Assembly: GCA_012295225.1 (NCBI GenBank)
Contig: WMKK01000014.1
Coordinates: 358,007 to 422,006, forward strand
Length of the DNA: 64,000 nucleotides
Direction of reading: 5' to 3'
From: Ostreococcus mediterraneus
Lineage: Eukaryota > Chlorophyta > Mamiellophyceae > Mamiellales > Bathycoccaceae
The first letter of the stretch is position 1. Each line of letters begins with the position of its first letter. Made by a program: the position numbers and the translations under genes. Positions 39,195 through 48,858 of this stretch are shown here, piece by piece. Under the pieces are notes generated by a model. That model saw only the letters and a list, made by a program, of their open reading frames with translations, ran no database searches and had not been told where the DNA came from.

Positions 39195-40985
39195 CTACTT
39201 GTTGAACATACCGCGCGACTGCGCAAAGCGTTCCAAAATTTCAATCTTGCGCCTCAACTCTTCTGGAGACTCGCCCGCGGCTGGCAGCTGCGTCGGTGTT
39301 GTCGTAGTCGTCGTTGCGCGTGCGGTTGGGGCGCGATCTTGTCGCATGACTTGTGCGAGCGCATGCGCGCTGGCGGTTGTCGTCGCCGTACCATGACTCG
39401 AGTACGTTTGTTCGCTTGGAATCGCGCGACTCGCGGGCTTCGGTTTGATGGTGACGTGCCCAAACGCCGCCGCCCGATCCTTCACGTTGGATAGCGATGA
39501 TGTGTATTCAATTTCAGCAGTCGCACGCTGCGTCGTCACAGGCGACGGCGGCGCCGTGGTCAGTGGTGGCGTGTAATGCACCGTCGTCGGGCGCGACGGT
39601 ACTTGAGGTTGTTGTTGCTGTTGCTGTTGCTGTGGCTGCCGCTGCTGCGGCGCGTATTGTGGCTGCTCCGGAGCAACCTGCGCCTCAGCGCTCGCCGCAC
39701 GCTCGTGCTCGGCGATTCGACGCTGAATGTCTCGCATTTCAGCTAAACGTCGCTCTTGTTCTTCGGCGTTATTCCGCGCGTCGTCGATAGGAAGCATCGA
39801 GATGAACTGACTCTCCGCCTCGCGTTGATGCTCGGCGGCAAACGTCGCCAGCCTCCTCGCCTCCGCAGCGGCATGTTCGGCGTCTCGAACCGCACGATTC
39901 GCGGCTTCGGCTTGAGACATTTGGTGCATCGCGCTTTCAGCCGCCATGCGAGCCTCCTCGGCTTGCCGGTGTCGCTCCATAGCTTCAGACGCGGCGACTT
40001 CGGCGCGAATCCTCGCCTCGTGCTCGAGCTGTAATAACCGCTCTCGCGCGGCATCAACTTCGTCTTGGGTCACGGCGCGCGGACGATACTCCCCTTCAGA
40101 CCGCCCTCGCCAACCACCGCCGAGCCAGCGTTCACGTTCGCCAGTGTCTGGATCAGTTCCGCGCTCGACGCGCGGCGGCGGCTCATAAATTTGATATTTG
40201 GGCGTTCGCGACGGCGGCGGCGACGGCGGTGGCGGCGCGTACGCGTGCGACATCGGCGCATCAGCGCTGGTACCATACGCGTTAGGCTCGCGATAATACT
40301 CTCGATGTGCGCCAGGAGCTTGTAAACCCGACCTCGGTTGCGTCGCGAGCGTCGGTTCCGGCGTCACGAGCGCCGGCTGCCCGCCGTACGCGCTCGGCGC
40401 AACGTGCGGCGCAACGTGCGGCGCAACGTGCGGCGCATGCGCAGCCGCAAGCTCTTCCGCACTCGGCGGCACCACAACCATCCTCGGCGCTTCCGGCACC
40501 GCACCTTCCAAACCGACCACGCGCACCAACCACTCCCCGCACGTCATCATCTCCCCCTTCTTGAGCTCATCCTTCCCCATGGGCAACCCCATGCGATCGA
40601 CCACCTCACCATTCACCTCAAGCATCACCATAGGCACCCCATGCGACTGTCTCAACATCGCGTCTTGCATTTTCCCGCGCCCACCCGTGGGCGTTTGCTT
40701 CTTCGCCGCGTGACACCGCCACCGTCGCTCGCCCGCGCCCGCGCCCGCGCCTCCCGTCGCCGCCGCCGACATCGCCCCGCCACCGCCCGCAGCGCACCCA
40801 GACGACGCCGCACCATCACCCCTCCCGTACACGGCGTGATTCAACCCTTCCCTCGCGCGCTCGGCCACGTCCGCCGCCGCGCGCGCGTGCCCGGTGATGT
40901 CGAATCGCGCATCGAGCGCATCGTACCGCTGCTTCGCCGCGTACGCCCGTCGCACGTCCGCCGCGCTCGGAATCGACGAATACAT
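39195..40985 (-). CDS. ZGRF1 N-terminal-like (DUF2439) domain protein with coiled coil and polyglutamine
   Basis: 596 residues from ATG 40985; the frame is open to 41285 but adds only arginine-rich sequence. A segment at about 85-155 (RRWRCHAAKKQTPTGGRGKM, QDAMLRQSHGVPMVMLEVNG, EEWLVRVVG-like CGEWLVRVVG) fits the DUF2439/ZGRF1 N-terminal fold, found in the ZGRF1 helicase and some fungal DNA-repair proteins. Three HVAP tetrapeptide repeats at about 180-195, a proline-rich part (about 245-275), a long Ala/Glu/Arg-rich coiled coil (about 310-440), a glutamine run near 470 and a C-terminal helix PEELRRKIEILERFAQSRG follow. There is no helicase domain. A role in DNA repair or RNA handling is only a guess from the domain. 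Confidence 0.55.
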   Translation of the reverse strand: MYSSIPSAADVRRAYAAKQRYDALDARFDITGHARAAADVAERAREGLNHAVYGRGDGAASSGCAAGGGGAMSAAATGGAGAGAGERRWRCHAAKKQTPTGGRGKMQDAMLRQSHGVPMVMLEVNGEVVDRMGLPMGKDELKKGEMMTCGEWLVRVVGLEGAVPEAPRMVVVPPSAEELAAAHAPHVAPHVAPHVAPSAYGGQPALVTPEPTLATQPRSGLQAPGAHREYYREPNAYGTSADAPMSHAYAPPPPSPPPSRTPKYQIYEPPPRVERGTDPDTGERERWLGGGWRGRSEGEYRPRAVTQDEVDAARERLLQLEHEARIRAEVAASEAMERHRQAEEARMAAESAMHQMSQAEAANRAVRDAEHAAAEARRLATFAAEHQREAESQFISMLPIDDARNNAEEQERRLAEMRDIQRRIAEHERAASAEAQVAPEQPQYAPQQRQPQQQQQQQQPQVPSRPTTVHYTPPLTTAPPSPVTTQRATAEIEYTSSLSNVKDRAAAFGHVTIKPKPASRAIPSEQTYSSHGTATTTASAHALAQVMRQDRAPTARATTTTTTPTQLPAAGESPEELRRKIEILERFAQSRGMFNK

Positions 40986-41706
40986 CGCGCGTCCCGCGCC
41001 CCGCGCGTCCCGCGTCCGCGCGTCCGTCCCGCGTCGCGCACAGTGACGCGCGCACGGCGACCGACGAGCGTCGCGGCCTACGGCGTGGCATGCATTTATA
41101 CCCATAACACACCGCATGGAAACGTGATGTGATTTCCGCGGACGTCGTGCGTTGGCCAACGTGACGTAGTACGCGACTCTCCTGTTACGTCGGAGACTTT
41201 TTAGTTTTAGCGCCTGGACGAAGAATCGCCGCACTCGCCGACTCGACGCGACCGCGATGAACGCATCGGTGGAGGGTGAAGCCATCGAAACGCAAACGTC
41301 GCGCGCGCTCGGGATTCCTCAGCTCGATGTTGCACACGAACAGTTCGCGTCTCTTCGAGCAGCCGTTCGAGCGTCCTACGGGAGCGGTTTGAGCTTTTTT
41401 TAGGGTGAGAACAGTCGCAAACGGGATTAAAAAATCGTGGGTAAGGCGGCGCACGGCGTGTCGCGTCCGTCACGGCGGTGCACGCCGTGACGACGTCGAC
41501 GCTTTCGCCTCGGGTACCGGTACCGGTGCGTCGTTTTAACTTCAACAAACTTTTTCTTTTCCCCCGTCGCGTTCGAGCACCGTCCACGCCGACGCCGACA
41601 CACGACGCCGACGCCGACGCCGACGACGCCGGTGGATGCCAACCACGCTCTCTCTCTCTCTCTCGCGCGCCATCGCTTCACCCGGTGACGACGACGCGCG
41701 CGCACA

Positions 41707-41742
<36 letters not shown>

Positions 41743-43042
41743 GTCGCGCGCCGACGCGAGATATTTCAAACGCGGGTGTCATTCGTCACCCCGACGCGCG
41801 CACACCACACATATGCGCAAACAGTACGCGCGCGGCCACGACGCGTCCACGTGGCCCGCCCGCGGATCCACGCTTTCGTCGTCGTCGTCGTCGCGTCGCG
41901 TCGCGCGCGCGCGCGACCCCCATCCGATCCCTCGACCGAGGACGCACGCGACCGCGCGCGAGCGCGACGACGCGCGGTCCGCCGTGAAGCGTCCACGGCG
42001 CGCCCGCATAGAACACCCCTCGCGCGCGCGCGCGATCGATCGAGGCTAGAGATACGAGTATATATATATATATACCGGTATATATTGTACGCGATCCACA
42101 CCCATCCATCCCGCGCGCGACGGGCTGGATGACGCGCGCGCGACCGCGCGGTCCGCGTGCGTAGTCCACGCGGTGCGCGCGCTATGTGCGCGCGCGCGCG
42201 TGCGACGCGTGTGGGGGGTTTCGGACCCGCGGTATATATATACGTGCGCCTCGATCGATCGCGCGTCTCGATGGCGTCTCGCCGCGAGGGTATATACCGG
42301 TCGGTATATCTATACGATAGTATTTTTTTTTAGGTCATAGGGTCGTGGGGTGACCAGCCAACGACAGGCCGATACGTCGCGGTCGTCGACGCGCGTCGGA
42401 TCTCGAGGGGAGGATATACGCGTGCGCGCGCGCGCGTCACACGCGGACGCGATTCGGCGCGGACGCGATTCGACGCCGTGCGCGAGGTGGGTGTGTAGTA
42501 TATATCGTCGTCGTCGTGTGATTCGTCGTCGGCGTCGTGTGAGGCGTCGTGTGAGGCGTCGTCGTCGATGGGATGGGTGGATTGATTGGTTTTCGCGCGC
42601 GAAAGTCATCCAGGCGCGCGCGCGGAGGCGTCGTTGACGACGCGACGGACGACGCCATCGCGCGTGCCTGGGCGCGGTTTGGATGGAGGGAAATATCTGT
42701 CGTCGTCGCGCGCGGTCGTTCGCGGTCGTTCGCGGTCGCGGTCGCGCGCGGGCGTCGGATGCGACCGCGACGCATCGTCAACGACCCGACGCGCGCGGGT
42801 GCCTTTTCGTGGGTGCGATTTCAGATTTGAAAATCCGCGCGTCCGGGGGGGGGGGTTCGTTCGTTTCAAAAGGAGTATATCTAGGGTTGGGGGGTTGTAT
42901 ATGTATTGGGGTGGTCGTGCGCGCGCGTGGGGGATGGGTGATGACGTATAGTGTGGATGTGTGACTGACCATGTTGTGTTTTTCGTACGAATATAGAGGG
43001 TTGAAGGGTTTTATATTTATATTGGACACGTTGGGCACACGC
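40986..43042. promoter_or_regulatory. Two-kilobase divergent leader before the Myb gene, with simple repeats and TATATACCGG palindromes
   Basis: No gene is supported. It contains a CAT/ATC microsatellite (about 41710-41742), CTCTCT runs (about 41649-41665), an 18-base perfect palindrome centred on ACCGGT (42068-42085), a near copy at 42291-42309 (ATATACCG-GT-CGGTATAT), further TATATA boxes near 42232 and 42498, and long CG alternations. A GACTGAC branch word (42962-42968) and ATATAG acceptor (42996) suggest a leader intron ending just before the Myb start codon. Long leaders of this kind also precede the HARE-HTH gene in this window. Confidence 0.5.
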
Positions 43043-44707
43043 ATGGCGGTTTCGGCGACGACGCGGAAAAAGTCGTCGACGGCGACGGTGAAGACGACGG
43101 CGGCGATGGCGCAGACGCAGATGCAGACGCAGATGCCGATGCCGATGCCGATGCCGATGCCGATGCCGATGATGCCGATGATGGCGCCGCACGCCGCGAT
43201 GTTTATGCGCGCCGCGGCGTTTGCGGGCGCGGGGCAGCCGAGCGTCGCCGAGGCGGGAGCGCCGGCGTCGTTTAATCATCCGTTTTTGATGCCGACGATG
43301 CCGGCGATGATGATGAATGCGTTTGGGCCGCATGTGGATGGGTTGCGCAAGCAGGCGCACGAGATTGCGGGGTTGGTGGGGCGCGCCGAGTCGGCGAGCG
43401 ACGGGTCGCATCATACCACGCACAGAGACGGCGACGATGATGAGGTTGACATCGATCGCGGCGAGGTTCGACAGCAGAGCAAGAGCAATAACAACGACAT
43501 TCATGGACGACGCGGGAGCCGAGCGTCGTCGTCTGGACGAGTGCTCATGAAGGATCCGAGCGCGTACCAAGGCGGGCACATCGCGACGCACGCCCGGTTC
43601 GAGGCGCTCAAGGGGCCGGATCGTGCGGCGACGGTGACGCCTGGAATTCAATCCCCGGGTGCCGCTGCGGATGTGTTGTTGGCGATGATGACGTGCGGGA
43701 GTGATGAGGATGTCGCGGATGACGCGAATGGTAAGCGTCGGTCGGATTACCTCGGGCAGTTGTCCATTCAGTGTCCGAAGAAGCGCCGGACGATGAAGAC
43801 GTCGCGCGCGCGATCGAATTTGAAACCTTTACACGGTTCAGAGTCTACGGTGCACGTGACGACGACTGCGTCGGAAGTGTCGGTGAAGAAGGAGTCAGTT
43901 TTGGCGGCGGCGTCGCAGACGTTGCCGGCGTCAACCGCGCGCGTCGCAAAGACATCGACGATGGCTTCTGGCAAGCTTAAAGCGCACCGCCCCTGGGGGT
44001 TAGATGAAGTTAAAGCTTTGGTACGCGGTGTGTCGCACTACGGTCGCGGACAATGGGCGGATATAAAAGCCTTGCGCGCCGACGGTGTGTCTGAGGCGCT
44101 CGTCAATCGAAGCGCGGTGGATTTGAAGGACAAGTGGCGCAACTTGTTGCGAGTCGCTATGTTGCCCGCGTTGTACAAGCGTCGCGAAGTGAATGGTGTG
44201 CCGTTAGAGATCCTCGAGCAAGTGCGCGCGTTGGCGTCGAGTAAGCCGACGCCCGCCGCGGTGGCGGAGTCGCGTCATGGTTCAGCCAACAAGGGACAAG
44301 AGAATCAAGGCGCGATGGCCGATTCGCCCTCGATGAATGCCGCTTCCAAGGCTGCACCGTCAGTAAAGGTTGAAAATTGCGCGACGGCGAACGCCAAAGG
44401 TGCGAGACGGAGCAAACACCACTCACCCTGGACGTTTGTTGAATCCAAGGCGCTCGTCGACGGAGTCGAGCAATGCGGCGGTTGCCGATGGACCATCATC
44501 AAGAAGAATGACGATCCTGCGCTCGAACGTCGCACGGCGATGGATTTGAAAGACAAGTGGCGTAATCTTTTGCAACTCGCGTCTTTGCCGGTGCAATCGC
44601 GTAGAAAGCAAGAAACGCCCCCAGAGTTTCTCGAACGCGTGCTCAAACTCGAGCAGCGTTACGGAAACGCCCGTCGAAAGGGACGGAAAACCGCCAAGGC
44701 GGATTAA
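43043..44707 (+). CDS. Nuclear protein with two telobox-type Myb domains
   Basis: 554 residues from ATG 43043; an earlier ATG (42971) lies before a probable intron acceptor at 42996 and is not used. The N-terminus has a Met-Pro repeat encoded by a GATGCC microsatellite (43135-43180). Two Myb/SANT domains lie at about 312-375 (HRPWGLDEVKALVRGVSHYG, DLKDKWRNLLRVA) and 457-515 (HSPWTFVESKALVDGVEQCG, DLKDKWRNLLQLA). The VDLKDKWRN third helix is the hallmark of telomere-binding TRF/TBP-type Myb domains. It may bind telomeric or telo-box DNA; this is inferred. Two such domains in one chain are unusual, since plant TRB and TRFL proteins have one. The long leader fits a regulator. Confidence 0.8.
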   Translation: MAVSATTRKKSSTATVKTTAAMAQTQMQTQMPMPMPMPMPMPMMPMMAPHAAMFMRAAAFAGAGQPSVAEAGAPASFNHPFLMPTMPAMMMNAFGPHVDGLRKQAHEIAGLVGRAESASDGSHHTTHRDGDDDEVDIDRGEVRQQSKSNNNDIHGRRGSRASSSGRVLMKDPSAYQGGHIATHARFEALKGPDRAATVTPGIQSPGAAADVLLAMMTCGSDEDVADDANGKRRSDYLGQLSIQCPKKRRTMKTSRARSNLKPLHGSESTVHVTTTASEVSVKKESVLAAASQTLPASTARVAKTSTMASGKLKAHRPWGLDEVKALVRGVSHYGRGQWADIKALRADGVSEALVNRSAVDLKDKWRNLLRVAMLPALYKRREVNGVPLEILEQVRALASSKPTPAAVAESRHGSANKGQENQGAMADSPSMNAASKAAPSVKVENCATANAKGARRSKHHSPWTFVESKALVDGVEQCGGCRWTIIKKNDDPALERRTAMDLKDKWRNLLQLASLPVQSRRKQETPPEFLERVLKLEQRYGNARRKGRKTAKAD

Positions 44708-44846
44708 AAAAAAGAATTCCACACACACACGAAGTAACACATTGAGAACAAATTGTTCGTGCTTGAGTGATTGTTGTTGTAACATTGAACGCATGCTTTG
44801 ATCGCTTAACCTAAAAATCATTATATTATTATTACTCTCTCCTCGT

Positions 44847-46586
44847 CTATCGTCTAGAAATCTTCATCGGTAGTCCCGCCTTGGTGTGAATCGTGGCACC
44901 TGTGATCATCTCAACCTCTTTGGGATCGCACGCGAGCTCGAAATTGAAGCGCTTCAACAACACGCTCATCGCAGTCACCGCTTCGAGCATGGCGAATTGG
45001 TCACCCGCGCATCGACGTTGTCCTCCACCAAACGGCACGTAGCTGTAATCCGTGCAATTTTCATTGGGATACAACCCAGTCATGAGCTCTGGGTTCAACC
45101 CTCCCCAACCCTCAATGGCGGGATTTTCAAATCGACGGGAGAAGCGCGAGGGATCGAACTTTTCGGGGTTCTCCCATAAATCGGGCGACCGGTGCAAATT
45201 CCACACCGCCACGAAACAATCGGTACCCGCCTTCAACGTGATTTCCTTCCCGTTGCCGCCGCGAGGCAACGTCACGTCTTTGATTGCTCGACGAATTAAA
45301 ATCGGCGGTGCTGGGTACAAACGCATGCCTTCGGCGAGAATCATGCGCACCTTTTCAAGTTTGCGTACTTCCTCCGGCGTCGGTACGCCGTTCGCGTCCG
45401 CAACGCACGCGTTGATTTCATCCACCGCGTCTCGCGCGATTTCGGGGTGCTGGGCGAGTAAATACAGCGTCCACGTGAGCACGGCGGCGGTGGTTTCGTG
45501 ACCGGCGATGAGCATCGTCATCAAATCATCCCGCAGCTGCGTGCTCGTCGCCTCGTCGCCTCGAATATCAACCAAGAATCGAAGCAAACTCGCGTCTTCA
45601 ACTTGAGAATAATCACGACGCTCCATGTCAGCCAAGTCAGTTTCGTTTCGCGACGACATTGCGTTATCAATCAACGCCGAGAGCTCGTCGTTGACCATCT
45701 GCATGTCTTGCTTGAACTGCTTTTGTCGCGGCACGATATCCATCGCCCCAGGAATTTGCCAGTATTGCAATGGAAACGTCGACCGATGCTCGCTCTCGCG
45801 CAACACGCGGTAGACCGCCTTGATTAACGGCGTTTCTTCCTTCAAAGCGCCAAACTCATAATTGAAGACGGCTTTGCCGATGACGTCGAGCGCCATCGCG
45901 TACAGCTCGCCTTCGAGCTCCACAGTCTTCCCTGACTCGGCCGACTCATCAAGCTTGTCCGCCAAGTTCATCGCCGATTTCCCAAACAAGTCACACATGT
46001 GCTTTAACCACGCGCCATGGAATCCAGCGCCAACCACCGGACGTCTCTTTGCCCAAATCTCCTTGTTCGCTGGAATCAAACCGTCACCCATGATGGGCTC
46101 CATAATATCCGTCAAAATCCCCTTGCTAAAGCTATCCGCCTGGTCCTTAAACATCGTACGCACGGCGACGGGATCTGATACCACCACAAACCACTTCGGA
46201 CCGGCGCCGAGGTTGTACACGCCGCCGTACTCGCGGTAGTAATCGTACAGCGGAATGAAGAGCGGCGCCGCGCGCACCTCCTCTTTTAACAAATCAAACA
46301 AAACCTTCTCCGTGACGCGCGCGCCGTTGCCCCACGGGAAAATTTTCGAGAAACTCTTAGCCAAGGCGTTATCGGGAACCTCCACGCCCGGGAAGAGCGC
46401 GCCGCGATAGGTATCGCGCTCGGCAACCGCGCGCAAAGGCGCGCAGAGGCGCACGCGGACGCGACGTGATGATGACGACGAGAGCGCCGGGCTCACGGGC
46501 GTTTTCGGCGATTCGTGACGCGCACGCGCGCGCACGCGGTGCGTCGCGTTCGTATGCGTGCGTGCGCTCGATGCATGGGCGGACAT
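44847..46586 (-). CDS. CYP97: Cytochrome P450 of the CYP97 family (carotenoid ring hydroxylase), plastid
   Basis: 579 residues. The first 55 or so residues are Ser/Arg/Thr-rich transit peptide. The P450 core has the I-helix MTMLIAGHETTAAVLTWTLY, the ExxR helix EGMRLYPAPPILIRR, VWNLHRSPDLWENPEKFDP and the heme loop PFGGGQRRCAGDQFAMLEA, with the thiolate Cys near 525. DNALAKSF, FFIPLY-like APLFIPLYDYYREYGGVYN and the C-terminal TGATIHTKAGLPMKISRR are CYP97 hallmarks. CYP97A and C enzymes hydroxylate carotene rings to make lutein and zeaxanthin. I cannot separate A, B and C subfamilies with confidence. It converges with the Myb gene and lies upstream of nothing on its own strand for 180 bases until CDKB ends. 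Confidence 0.93.
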   Translation of the reverse strand: MSAHASSARTHTNATHRVRARARHESPKTPVSPALSSSSSRRVRVRLCAPLRAVAERDTYRGALFPGVEVPDNALAKSFSKIFPWGNGARVTEKVLFDLLKEEVRAAPLFIPLYDYYREYGGVYNLGAGPKWFVVVSDPVAVRTMFKDQADSFSKGILTDIMEPIMGDGLIPANKEIWAKRRPVVGAGFHGAWLKHMCDLFGKSAMNLADKLDESAESGKTVELEGELYAMALDVIGKAVFNYEFGALKEETPLIKAVYRVLRESEHRSTFPLQYWQIPGAMDIVPRQKQFKQDMQMVNDELSALIDNAMSSRNETDLADMERRDYSQVEDASLLRFLVDIRGDEATSTQLRDDLMTMLIAGHETTAAVLTWTLYLLAQHPEIARDAVDEINACVADANGVPTPEEVRKLEKVRMILAEGMRLYPAPPILIRRAIKDVTLPRGGNGKEITLKAGTDCFVAVWNLHRSPDLWENPEKFDPSRFSRRFENPAIEGWGGLNPELMTGLYPNENCTDYSYVPFGGGQRRCAGDQFAMLEAVTAMSVLLKRFNFELACDPKEVEMITGATIHTKAGLPMKISRR

Positions 46587-46765
46587 GCGCGCGGGGGCGT
46601 GCGGCGTCGGTGACTGACGCCGAGTGTTATCCTGATTGATGATGTTGTTGACGACGACGAAGCGTTAACATCATGTTACAACTGATCGATTTAAAAGCGG
46701 CGAAAACCACTGATCTAGATTCATTCATATGCGAATTCGTATTCTGAGTGTTAGGATTTATGCAT

Positions 46766-47752
46766 TTATGTCATTTTGTTCTCCTTTTCGGCGCGGTATT
46801 CAATCTCAAAGTCGGCTTCGATTTTGTCAAACTGCGACTTGTCGAGCGAATCAAAGTACGGATGGTTGAGAGCGTCGGTGGCGTGGATACGCTTCGCCGG
46901 GTCGTACACTAAGAGTTTGCTCAACAGATCGATCCCATGCTCATCGAGTTGCGGGATAACCTTGGACAAATCTTGCGGCTTCCATTGGGGGAACTCGTGC
47001 CAGTCGCGCAAGCTCGAGACGCCCGGCCACACGGATTCGTCTGGCGTGCCGAGAAGCTTGAAGATGTGCAACAGCTGTTGGAGTTCAGAGTCACCCGGGA
47101 ATAACGGTTGCTTGCGAGCCATTTCCGCAAACATGCACCCAACGCTCCACATGTCCACCGGGGTAGAATAGTGCGAGCCTCCGAGCAAGACTTCCGGCGC
47201 GCGGTACCACAAGGTGACGATTTCGTGCGTGTAGCTCTTCACCGGAACGCTGAACGCTCTGCCGAGACCCAAATCCGCAATCTTGAGCACGTTCTTCGCC
47301 TTATCAACGAGCATGTTTTGAGGCTTTAAATCACGGTGCATCACACCGTGCTTGTGAATGTGCGCACATCCCAAACAGAGCTGATACATAAAGTTTTGCA
47401 CCACGCTCGTCGGCAACGGGTTCGCCGGACCGCGTCCCGTCATGTCCATATAATGCTTTAAATCTTGATCCAAAAACTCAAACACCAAATACAGCATCGC
47501 CTTTCCATCCTCTTCAACGTGCTCCACTCGCAACAAACGCACGATGTACGGCGATTCCGATAACATTTGCAACAAAGACACCTCCCGCAACGCCGTCGAC
47601 GGCACGCCCTCCTCCTCCATCTCAAGTCTCGTCTTCTTCAACGCCACCAATCGCCCATTCGATCGCTCTCGCGCCTTGTACACCTTCCCGTACGTCCCTT
47701 GCCCAATCTTCTCGAGCTTTTCGTACGCATCATTGATCGAATGTCCACCCAT
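46766..47752 (-). CDS. CDKB: B-type cyclin-dependent kinase with PSTALRE cyclin-binding helix
   Basis: 328 residues from ATG 47752. Kinase motifs: glycine loop [13 protein letters not shown] with Thr-Tyr, cyclin-binding helix [16 protein letters not shown] (P51-E57), catalytic loop [34 protein letters not shown] with the activating Thr, and [12 protein letters not shown]. Plant CDKB kinases act at G2/M with cyclins and normally read PPTALRE or PPTTLRE; CDKA reads PSTAIRE. PSTALRE is intermediate and has been reported for the single CDKB of Ostreococcus. The ATG was chosen because the kinase begins [10 protein letters not shown] a few residues later; the upstream extension uses a non-ATG start. 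The divergent promoter carries the inverted CCAAT-type motif at 48008-48021. Minus-strand TGTAA at 46676-46680. Confidence 0.96.
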   Translation of the reverse strand: MGGHSINDAYEKLEKIGQGTYGKVYKARERSNGRLVALKKTRLEMEEEGVPSTALREVSLLQMLSESPYIVRLLRVEHVEEDGKAMLYLVFEFLDQDLKHYMDMTGRGPANPLPTSVVQNFMYQLCLGCAHIHKHGVMHRDLKPQNMLVDKAKNVLKIADLGLGRAFSVPVKSYTHEIVTLWYRAPEVLLGGSHYSTPVDMWSVGCMFAEMARKQPLFPGDSELQQLLHIFKLLGTPDESVWPGVSSLRDWHEFPQWKPQDLSKVIPQLDEHGIDLLSKLLVYDPAKRIHATDALNHPYFDSLDKSQFDKIEADFEIEYRAEKENKMT

Positions 47753-48149
47753 CGCTCGCCAATCGCTCGCGCGGCTGCGATGTGTCGGTTTCAAATATAT
47801 ACGTCGAGGATCCGACGCGCGCGCGCACGCTCCGATCGCCTCACGCCGGTGCGCGATGCACGAACGCGGAAAATACGCTTCACGCGCGGGTCACGTCGCG
47901 TCGCGAGTTCGCGCGCGCGGGTGTGTCGCGCGCGTCGCGCCCGCGCGAGCTGAGCTGTCGGTCGTTTGTTCCCCTCGTTTGAATTTTTTGCCGACACCGA
48001 TTTCCCTGGTCATGATTGGTCGATGAGTCCCTCCCTGAGGAAAAACACACAGCCAAAAAAGAGGAGCCGCGGACGACATTCATCGCCGCGGTGCGCGACG
48101 AGCGAGCGATCGACCGTCGCGTCGCGGTGCGCGTGCGCACGCGCGCGTC
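47753..48149. promoter_or_regulatory. Divergent CDKB / ZNF830-like promoter with CCAAT-type motif
   Basis: 397 bases between opposite starts. GGTCATGATTGGTC at 48008-48021 is the reverse form of the GACCAATCATGACC word, with AGTCCCTCC at 48026-48034 on the plus strand. The same pair of words lies upstream of uS5c and NOL10. Which of the two genes it serves is not decided by orientation. Confidence 0.45.
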
Positions 48150-48285
48150 ATGGCGAATCCGGCGCTGCCGAGCGATTTTTTCGACGCCGGGGGCGCGGCG
48201 CACGTGGGGAGGAGGAGCGCCAAGGCAACATCGGCGGCGGAGGTGGATGGGGCGGTGCGTGGGGTGCGTGCGGTGAGGGCTCCAC

Positions 48286-48319
<34 letters not shown>

Positions 48320-48683
48320 AAAGAAGACGTTAGTTTTGTCGGCGTCTGTTGCGGACGATAAGGGGAAAGAGGACGCGGCGAAGGCGTTGGAGGAGGCGGA
48401 GCGCGAGGCGCGCGAGGCGGAGGCGGAGGACGTCGAGGCGTTGGCGAAGGCTCGAGGGGAGATTGCGGAGCAGGTGGAATGTTTCGATCGCGTGGATAGG
48501 TTGAGGGAGGCGGCGGCGATGTCGCGGGAGGCGAAGCGGGCAAAGTTGGCGAGCGCGAGCGCGAGGACGACAAAGACGACAAAGGCGGCGGCGAACGTCG
48601 TGGCGTATAGCGAAAGCGATAGCGACGACGACGACGACGATAACGACGACGTGCTCGTGGACTGGCGTGCGAAGAAACTGTAA
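48150..48683 (+). CDS. ZNF830/CCDC16-like splicing-associated protein lacking the zinc finger
   Basis: 177 residues. ALPSDFFDAGGA at the start matches the ALPxGFFD motif in the middle of ZNF830 proteins. A central Glu/Ala-rich coiled coil (EEAEREAREAEAEDVEALAK), ECFDRVDRLREAAAMSREAK and the terminal acidic stretch plus VDWRAKKL match the ZNF830 end (DWRAQ/K). Human and plant ZNF830 (about 340-370 residues) begin with a C2H2 finger and are associated with the spliceosome and DNA-damage response. Here the protein starts at the FFD motif. I found no zinc-finger coding exon in the 397 bases up to CDKB, so the finger is truly missing or lies further away. An ACG repeat encodes a run of about 11 threonines near residue 46. 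Confidence 0.65.
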
Positions 48684-48858
48684 AAGTAGTACTTGTTGCT
48701 GTTGTTGAACAAAAGTGCGGCGTTGCGCGTTTCCATTACACGTCGAGCTAAGTAGTAAAAGTAGTAGAATAATCATGTTGTGTTGTAGTACCGGTAACCG
48801 GTGGTTAAAAAAAATTGCCTCGTGCTGCGCAGGCGCGCGCGTTTCATCACATTTATAT

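Noticed and set aside
40394-40436. Possible short direct-repeat array (GCAACGTGCGGC)
   Set aside because: Three 12-base copies inside a coding region, giving HVAP repeats; no spacers, so not a CRISPR array.
41478-41987. Histidine-run frames in the Myb leader
   Set aside because: They come from CAT and CG microsatellites on either strand and have no domain.
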